From: Bacteroidales bacterium
Lineage (GTDB): Bacteria > Bacteroidota > Bacteroidia > Bacteroidales > Dysgonomonadaceae
DNA: 34,876 nucleotides
Reading direction: 5' to 3'
NCBI GenBank assembly: GCA_012727735.1
Contig: JAAYGM010000054.1
Coordinates: 1-34,876, forward strand
A model generated the notes under the pieces. That model saw nothing but the letters and a program-made list of their open reading frames with translations, was not told where the DNA came from and searched no databases. The position numbers and the translations under genes are program-made. This document shows positions 28,435-34,876 of the stretch, piece by piece (positions within the stretch are counted from its first letter, which is position 1; each line of letters begins with the position of its first letter).

Positions 28435-29517
28435 TTATGAAAAGTGCTCGTCGTCGATGTCAGGGAAGAACCTGTCTGTTATCTCAGGGAAAAAACCCCC
28501 GGGATGGAACCACAAGCGATCACCCCTGATCTCCAGCGGGAGAGGGATATTGTTGCTGTAGAGGGTACCGGTGCCCAGTCCCTGCGGTAACGGGTTGCCG
28601 AGGGTAGCGCTCCATTGCGCGATACTGTTCAGTCCGATGTTCGACTCAAGTGCTGAGGTGATCCACCAGCCGATATGCAACGATTCAGCCAGGGTGATCC
28701 ATTCGCTGCATCCGCTGATGCCGCCGTGCAGGGAGGGTTTCAGGATGATATAGTGCGGCCGTATAGCTTCCAGCAGTCTTCTCTTCTCACCGGGATCACT
28801 GATGCCTATCAGCTCCTCGTCCAGCGCCACGGGCAGGGGAGATGAGGCACACAGACGGGTCATCTCCTGCCACTGTCCCGCCCGGATGGGTTGTTCGATG
28901 GAGTGGATCTCCAGTTTGGCCAGCCTCTCCAGCTTTGCCGCGGCGTCACTTCTGCTGAAGGCACCGTTGACATCCACACGCATTTCTACTTCTGTGGCTG
29001 CATAGCGGCTGCGGATGATGCGTAACAGTGCCAGCTCTTTTTCAAAGTCAATCGCTCCGATCTTCATTTTGACACAATGGAACCCTTTTGCCAGTGCTGA
29101 CTCAATCTGCTGCAGCATTGAAGGATAATCGCCCATCCAGATCAGCCCGTTGATGGTGATCCCTTCTTCTCCACAGCTGAAGGGGGTGTCCCACAACTGC
29201 CAGGAGCGTTGTTGATAGTGCCGCAGGGCCGTCTCCAGCCCGAAGAGGATAGAGGGGTGATTGCGCAACAGCTCGCTATCCGGCTGTTGTTGTTCCTCCA
29301 TGATCCGGCAGAAGTGGCTGAGTGTCTCAGCATAGCGGTCGTTGTAGTCGCAGCTCAGGCCGGGCAGTGGTGCACACTCGCCGATACCGATGTGCGAGGG
29401 ATCGGCCCTGTTTCGGAGCAGCACATACCACACCCTGTGTTCACGGTAGACACCTCTCGAAGTGCCTGCCGGCTGTCTGAACCGAAGCGTGTGGGGGATG
29501 ATCTCTATTCTGAACAT
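28435..29517 (-). CDS. menC: o-succinylbenzoate synthase (enolase superfamily)
   Basis: ECAPLPGLSCD, FHCVKMKIG, EMRVDVNGAFS, SIEQPI, ALDEEL, ILKPSLHGG, SALESNIGL. Confidence 0.9.
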   Translation of the reverse strand: MFRIEIIPHTLRFRQPAGTSRGVYREHRVWYVLLRNRADPSHIGIGECAPLPGLSCDYNDRYAETLSHFCRIMEEQQQPDSELLRNHPSILFGLETALRHYQQRSWQLWDTPFSCGEEGITINGLIWMGDYPSMLQQIESALAKGFHCVKMKIGAIDFEKELALLRIIRSRYAATEVEMRVDVNGAFSRSDAAAKLERLAKLEIHSIEQPIRAGQWQEMTRLCASSPLPVALDEELIGISDPGEKRRLLEAIRPHYIILKPSLHGGISGCSEWITLAESLHIGWWITSALESNIGLNSIAQWSATLGNPLPQGLGTGTLYSNNIPLPLEIRGDRLWFHPGGFFPEITDRFFPDIDDEHFS

Positions 29518-29586
29518 GAATCTTTATTCAGGTTCCTTTGGTTGTATGTGACCGAAGAAACAATTCCGGAAATTCAAAGTATTGTT

Positions 29587-30408
29587 TTAGGGTAGTTTGG
29601 GGAATTGCCTGAAGTTCGGCTTCCGTTTCTCCAGGAAAGCCTGCTTGCCCTCCTGCGCCTCGTCGGTCAGGTAGTAGAGCATGGTGGCGTCACCTGCCAG
29701 CTCCTGGATGCCCGCCTGTCCGTCCAGCTCGGCATTGAGCCCCGCCTTGATCATGCGCAGCGCCAGCGGGCTGTGCTGCATCATCGTCTCAGCCCATTCC
29801 ACCACCTCATCCTCGAGGCGGTCGAAAGGCACCACCTTGTTCACCAGTCCCATGTTGAGTGCCTCCTGTGCATTGTACTGACGGCAGAGGAACCAGATTT
29901 CCCGTGCTTTCTTCTGTCCCACGATACGGGCGAGGTAAGAGGATCCGAAGCCGGCGTCGAAGCTGCCCACGCGGGGGCCTGTCTGTCCGAAGATGGCATT
30001 GTCGGAGGCGATGGTCAGGTCGCACACAACATGCAACACGTGGCCTCCACCGATAGCGTAGCCGTTCACCATCGCGATCACCGGCTTGGGGATGGAGCGG
30101 ATCTGCTTCTGGACCTCCAGTACACTGAGACGCGGCACGCCATCCTTACCGATATAGCCGCCTTTTCCCTTCACATTCTGGTCACCTCCCGAACAGAATG
30201 CCTTGTCGCCTGCGCCGGTGATCACAACCACGCTCACCTCCTCCATCTCCCTGCTGACGCGCAGGGCATCGCTCATCTCTCCGGTAGTGGTGGGGGTAAA
30301 GGCGTTGCGGTAACGGGGACGGTTAATGGTGATACGTGCAATACCGTTGTAAAAATCAAAGAGAATATCTTCATATTCCTTTATCGTTCTCCATGCTCTC
30401 GTTATCAT
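29587..30408 (-). CDS. menB: 1,4-dihydroxy-2-naphthoyl-CoA synthase
   Basis: [81 protein letters not shown]. Confidence 0.95.
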   Translation of the reverse strand: MITRAWRTIKEYEDILFDFYNGIARITINRPRYRNAFTPTTTGEMSDALRVSREMEEVSVVVITGAGDKAFCSGGDQNVKGKGGYIGKDGVPRLSVLEVQKQIRSIPKPVIAMVNGYAIGGGHVLHVVCDLTIASDNAIFGQTGPRVGSFDAGFGSSYLARIVGQKKAREIWFLCRQYNAQEALNMGLVNKVVPFDRLEDEVVEWAETMMQHSPLALRMIKAGLNAELDGQAGIQELAGDATMLYYLTDEAQEGKQAFLEKRKPNFRQFPKLP

Positions 30409-32137
30409 TGTTCTTTTTGTTTTTTTGTTGTAGATAATAGGATGTGATCACTTCTTTGTTCTCTCTCGCGGAGGTGAACACCTCCAGAAGAACGGGTTTA
30501 TCCCCCTCGGGGTTCATGAAGACAGGCATCATTTGTTGGAGCTCCTCACTGCTGCGGGCGGCAAGATAGTGCAATCCCTGTTGCTCAGCCCAGGACTTTG
30601 CCCCGGTGGTATGTGCCACCGCAATGTAGTCTTTCAGCACCTCCGAGCCGTTCAGTCCCGGTAGCATGTGGAAGATCTCCCCTCCGCCATTGTTGTTCAG
30701 CAGGATGCGCAGGTTGGGAGAGAGATGTCTGTTCCAGAGGCCGTTCATGTCGTAGAAGAAGCTCAGGTCACCGGTCAGCAGGAAGGTCATCCGCTGCGAT
30801 GCAGCTGCACACCCTACAGCCGTGGAGAGCGACCCCTCAATGCCGTTGGTGCCCCTGTTGCAAAAGCAATGGACCGAAGAGGGCAGGGCGAACAGTTGCG
30901 ACAGATAAACACTGTGGCTGTTGGCCAGCTGCAGCGTGGCATTGGCCGGTATGCTGTGCATCAATGCCCCCACCGCATAGAGGTCGGAGAAGGCTGCCTC
31001 CGGTGCATTGAAGGTGGCACAGGCACTCTTCCAGGCTTCAGCGAACGGGAAGGATATGTTATCGGGTGTTGTAGATGCTTTAGTGGGCAGAGATGCAGGA
31101 TTATTGGATCGCGTTGATATCATACCGGAATGATCTTCCGCCAGATAGCGCAGGAATATTTCATAGTCGCTTCTCACAATGTCGGTCACCTGCTGAAACG
31201 TGTCGGTGACCTCTCCCGAGGGAGCGATATGCCACAGCTCACTGATCACGGCAGAGCGGATGAATTGCTTCAGCCGTTTGGAGACGATATGTCCGCCCAG
31301 CGTGATCACCAGCCCGGGTGTCAGCGCCTTGAGCTCCTCCTCTGTCGCTCTGCGGAGCAGCGCATCGTATCGGAGCGTCTCCCCTGCCTCCACGTTGGAG
31401 AGGTGGTCTGCCAGCACCACCACGCCCTGTTCCTTGCGGAGCTTCTCCAGCAGCTCTGACAGCCCATTCTCCGGTAGCAGCTGGCCGACGATGATCATCC
31501 TTTTGGTAAAACGTGCGAACCGTTTGCGGTATGTACCTTCCTCACTGATACCATATGACTGTTTCGGCCGGCGGATCATACGCACAGCGGGGAGGGTGGG
31601 TGTGGTGAACCCGAAGAGTGGTTCGGAGAGGGGGATATTGATATGGGCAGGGCCTTTTTCAATATTATCGAGGCTGAGGATCGCCTCGTTGATAAGCCGG
31701 TTGCAATGCCACTCCTCATCACTGTCGCTCACCTGAGGCAGCTGCACCGATTGGCGTACCATAGGGCCGAACATGCCGGCTTGCGGGATGGTCTGCCCGT
31801 CCATCTGCCCAATCCAGGCGGGGGGGCGGTCGGCGGTGATCACCAGCAGCGGCAGCTGCTGGTAATAAGCTTCGGCCACGGCCGGAGCCAGGTTCAGCGC
31901 AGCTGTTCCTGAGGTACAGCATACCGCTGCCGGCTTGTTGAGCGCCTCTGTCACTCCCAACGCGAAAAAACCCGCGCTCCTTTCATCCACGACGCTGTAA
32001 CAGGTGAAATCCTTGTCTGTCGCCAGCGAATGGATCAGCGGTGCATTGCGCGAGCCGGGAGAGAGAACGACATGCGTGATATCATGCGCCTTGAGTAAAG
32101 CCACCAGTTGTAGAACACTTTTTTTATCTGAATACAT
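30371..32137 (-). CDS. menD: 2-succinyl-5-enolpyruvyl-6-hydroxy-3-cyclohexene-1-carboxylate synthase
   Basis: [75 protein letters not shown]. Confidence 0.95.
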   Translation of the reverse strand: MYSDKKSVLQLVALLKAHDITHVVLSPGSRNAPLIHSLATDKDFTCYSVVDERSAGFFALGVTEALNKPAAVCCTSGTAALNLAPAVAEAYYQQLPLLVITADRPPAWIGQMDGQTIPQAGMFGPMVRQSVQLPQVSDSDEEWHCNRLINEAILSLDNIEKGPAHINIPLSEPLFGFTTPTLPAVRMIRRPKQSYGISEEGTYRKRFARFTKRMIIVGQLLPENGLSELLEKLRKEQGVVVLADHLSNVEAGETLRYDALLRRATEEELKALTPGLVITLGGHIVSKRLKQFIRSAVISELWHIAPSGEVTDTFQQVTDIVRSDYEIFLRYLAEDHSGMISTRSNNPASLPTKASTTPDNISFPFAEAWKSACATFNAPEAAFSDLYAVGALMHSIPANATLQLANSHSVYLSQLFALPSSVHCFCNRGTNGIEGSLSTAVGCAAASQRMTFLLTGDLSFFYDMNGLWNRHLSPNLRILLNNNGGGEIFHMLPGLNGSEVLKDYIAVAHTTGAKSWAEQQGLHYLAARSSEELQQMMPVFMNPEGDKPVLLEVFTSARENKEVITSYYLQQKNKKNNDNESMENDKGI

Positions 32138-32145
32138 TACGCACT

Positions 32146-33219
32146 TTATTTAACGATACTTGCCATGGTCTTGAGCTTCTGCTCCGTCTCCTTCCATTCA
32201 TCCCTGCAGGTGGAGGAGGGGAGCAGGCCGCTGCCGGCGTACAAAGTAAGCGAACTTTTTCCTATCTCCATGCAGCGGAGGTTGACATACAAATTTGTTT
32301 CTGCCAATGGATCGAGCATACCTAGGAAACCGGTATAATAACGCCGGTCGTACCCCTCCTGTTCATTGATAAACCGAAAGGCCTCCTCCTTGGGAAGTCC
32401 CGATACTGCCGGGGTGGGATGGAGCGTCTTTAACAGTGTGCCTATTCTCGGATTGACGGGCAGTGAGAAGCTGAAGTCAGTACGCAGATGTGCCAGCTTG
32501 CCTGCTTTGATGGTATAGGGACCATTTATCTCCGCCGCGACCCGGAAGGTGGTCAGCTGTTTCAGCAGGTAGGAGGTAACCAGATGCTGCTCGCGTAGGT
32601 TTTTATCATCCCAGGAGATGTTTCCTGTATTGGGAAACCGTGTGCCTGCCAGTGCCACTGTCTGCCATTCGCTCCCGGTCCCTGCCAGGAGTATCTCTGG
32701 TGTGCTTCCCAGCCAGGTACCGCTTTGAGGAGTATGGAAAAGGAATACAAACGATCGGGTATACTTCTCTGCAGCCCTGTAAAAAGAACGTCCCGCAGAG
32801 AAGGTTTCTTCACGGCCAATCGTCTTGCTTCTTGAGAGTACCAGTTTTTTTATCTCACCCTTCAGCAGTGTTGTGTGGAACTGATGGAATAGCCGGCTGT
32901 ATGCAGCTTTATCGATGTTGTCAAACCTTTTTCCGGTCAGCTCCTGCCGTGACCTGGCGGTGATAGTACAATCCACCTCGGTGAGGTCGGTGCAGTCCGG
33001 CCGTATCACTACGAGCGGTGATCCGGGGGAGATGCGGAAGGGAGCGATCACAAAACCGCTCTGTCCGTTCAAAGCTTCAATGTCATTGTGGAGTGCTGCT
33101 TTCCCTGATCGCTGCATCACGAACCGTGGAGAGGCCTCCCCCGGCAGCCTGTAAATGGCGAAGCATGCATCCTGTTTAATGAGCGCATCCAATCGCTGAT
33201 GCCTGTTGCCGTTGCTCAT
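32146..33219 (-). CDS. menF: Isochorismate synthase
   Basis: Chorismate-binding domain: KLVLSRSK, STPEILL, VALAGTR, LRTDFSF, HPTPAVSGLPKEEA, AGSGLLPSS. Start chosen at M27 of the ORF because it gives a 4-bp overlap with the upstream gene. Confidence 0.9.
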   Translation of the reverse strand: MSNGNRHQRLDALIKQDACFAIYRLPGEASPRFVMQRSGKAALHNDIEALNGQSGFVIAPFRISPGSPLVVIRPDCTDLTEVDCTITARSRQELTGKRFDNIDKAAYSRLFHQFHTTLLKGEIKKLVLSRSKTIGREETFSAGRSFYRAAEKYTRSFVFLFHTPQSGTWLGSTPEILLAGTGSEWQTVALAGTRFPNTGNISWDDKNLREQHLVTSYLLKQLTTFRVAAEINGPYTIKAGKLAHLRTDFSFSLPVNPRIGTLLKTLHPTPAVSGLPKEEAFRFINEQEGYDRRYYTGFLGMLDPLAETNLYVNLRCMEIGKSSLTLYAGSGLLPSSTCRDEWKETEQKLKTMASIVK

Positions 33220-33656
33220 CTCCTCTTCAGTATGCTGTTCGTCACCCTGACTGAGGAGACCAGTCTGCCTGTTGAGGTGAAGATATCCACATTCCATAAA
33301 TGTGAGGTGCGACCCTGGTGAATGATGGTTCCCACGGCGTGCACCTTGTCACCCTCTTTGGCGGAGGAGATATGGTTACAACTCACCTGAACACCTGCCG
33401 CCACCTCATCCGGGCCGCAAAGCATCATCGATCCCTGTCCCGCCACCGATTCTGCCAGTGCCAGGGTCGCTCCGCCGTGCAACAGGCCGAAGGGCTGGCA
33501 GGTACGCTTCTCCACCGGCATCCCGGCCTCTATCCTGCCCGGGGAGAGAAGGGTGAACGCTATTCCCAGCGTTCCCATCAGTGTCCGGCTGTTGGCAGCG
33601 TTGATCTCTTCTGCTGAAAACTCCCTGTCTGCAGGGTTCTGACTCGTATGGTTCAT
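33216..33656 (-). CDS. PaaI/hotdog-fold thioesterase, probable DHNA-CoA thioesterase
   Basis: PFGLLHGGATLALAESVAGQGS, SCNHISSAKEGDKVHAVGTIIHQGRTSHLWNVDI; first gene of the men operon. Confidence 0.85.
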   Translation of the reverse strand: MNHTSQNPADREFSAEEINAANSRTLMGTLGIAFTLLSPGRIEAGMPVEKRTCQPFGLLHGGATLALAESVAGQGSMMLCGPDEVAAGVQVSCNHISSAKEGDKVHAVGTIIHQGRTSHLWNVDIFTSTGRLVSSVRVTNSILKRR

Positions 33657-33679
33657 TTAACTATCCTTTTTCTATCCTG

Positions 33680-33687
33680 CAAAAATA
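33680..33687 (-). promoter_or_regulatory. Putative -7 element for the men operon
   Basis: CAAAAATA = TATTTTTG on - strand, about 24 nt upstream of the thioesterase start. Confidence 0.45.
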
Positions 33688-33720
33688 GTGATTCCCTTCG
33701 CATGAACCTCTTAAGATATA

Positions 33721-34876
33721 TTAAAAAGAGACCAAATCGGAGATTCCGTTCTCATTGAATGCCTCGATGGCGAAAAAATAGTCCACCCCTCTGTTCAGTG
33801 CTCTCAGCTCATACGCAGAGGCATCATAGATCATCACCGAATTGTTCAGCTTGTCCGGTTCGATACCCCAGTAGAGCACATATTCCATCGCATCCTGTAC
33901 CGGCTCCCAGCTGATGTCGGCATTGCGGGCATCAGCCTGTCGCTCTACCCGGAAAGAGGTGGATGCGGCAGGTTTTTCACCGTTACCAAACACCCGGAAC
34001 TCACCGATGGCCAGGTAGCGGTTAGGGAAATATCTGTTGGTGAAACGGATGAACCTTCCCTCTGTCGTCTTTTCCAGCTCGATATAGGCTTGGGGTCTGT
34101 CCTCGCTGTTCTATGAAAGGTCGACCGAGGTCTGCCACGCTTTGCCGTCGACCGAGGTCTCAATCACAAACTGCTGCCGCAGGGTGTCGGGTTTACCGAA
34201 GATAGTGGCATTGAAATCCTGGTAGTTAAGCTGGAATGCGCGGAGGGTCATCACCCTTCCCAGATCCATCTCAAACCCGAGGGTGTCGCTGTTGTTTTCA
34301 GCCACCCAGAGGGAGCGGATATGCTCATCGTTGATCTTTTCGATGCCATAGTCGGGAGCTTCCTGCTCCGGCATCTGTCCCTTTTCATGCTCGTCCGCCA
34401 CGTTGAGGTGTACCCCTGTCAGCACCGAGTTGCTCTTCACCGGCTTATCTTTCGACAGCAGCATCCAGCCGGTGAAGCGATGCTTGTGATCCTCCACCTC
34501 CACATCGGGGAGGTAGTGGGGGTAATCCCCATAGGCGGTGTTGACATACATCTGTCCGTTCTCCTCAAAGCCGGCGGGGTACATGCCTAACGTTCGCTCG
34601 AACTTGTAGTTGACCGTGATGGCCATGGTGGAGAAGTGCCAGTGGTTACCGCTGTTGTCCTTCACCGCGCTGCCGTGCCCCGCGCCGCTGAGGAAGCCAC
34701 CCGGCTTGTAGGCTGCCGGGTTGTAGGGTGCATAGGTGAAGGATCCCAGGGGGTTGTCGGTCTCGATGATGGGACCTCTGCCCGACGGATCACCGTAAGC
34801 CAAAATCTTATCGTCTCTCACTGCAGCTGCGGGGGCGTTGGAGCCGCTGAAATACCAGCTTTGAGGACGGGTAAAG
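33721..34876 (-). pseudogene. Glycosidase-like protein with discoidin-like and FN3-like C-terminus, interrupted by one in-frame TAG (5' end outside window)
   Basis: Same frame before and after TAG (34111-34113): ...TSVDLS*NSEDRPQAYIELEKTTEGRFIRFTNRYFPNRYLAIGEFRVFGNGEKPAAS...; continuous family-like sequence on both sides. Confidence 0.75.

Noticed and set aside
29605-30447. 280-aa ORF on + strand
   Set aside because: Antisense to menB; a shadow ORF in GC-rich coding sequence.
30668-31736. ORFs of 109-178 aa on + strand
   Set aside because: Antisense to menD; low-complexity shadow ORFs.

Overview
The window looks like a Bacteroidales chromosome segment (Dysgonomonadaceae/Porphyromonadaceae-like; inferred from gene content and recurrent TAnnTTTG -7 promoter motifs). 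It is mostly housekeeping: a purF-like/phoH/purC/ubiE/aroE operon, dgt, uvrA, and a menaquinone operon (menI-like/menF/menD/menB/menC/menE). Accessory or unusual content: (1) a 5'-truncated ORF joining the C-terminal half of an RND efflux permease to an extra membrane region and an ABC ATPase, followed by a small ABC-2-like permease; (2) a convergent hybrid histidine kinase and NtrC-type regulator whose GAFTGA loop reads GSFTTA, next to a small secreted PepSY-like protein with an upstream half-site array; (3) a lipoprotein/GYF_2-CD225/CD225/DUF2752 membrane cluster, preceded by an orphan consensus promoter and a perfect 13-bp GNRA-tetraloop hairpin; (4) a THUMP-type rRNA methyltransferase with a 10-unit, 33-bp repeat tail; (5) a glycosidase/discoidin/FN3-like gene with one in-frame TAG at the right edge. 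I saw no CRISPR array, tRNA, rRNA, transposase or phage genes. The best candidates for something undescribed are the RND-ABC fusion and the hairpin element at 16748-16859. All family calls come from reading motifs by eye; no database search was run.
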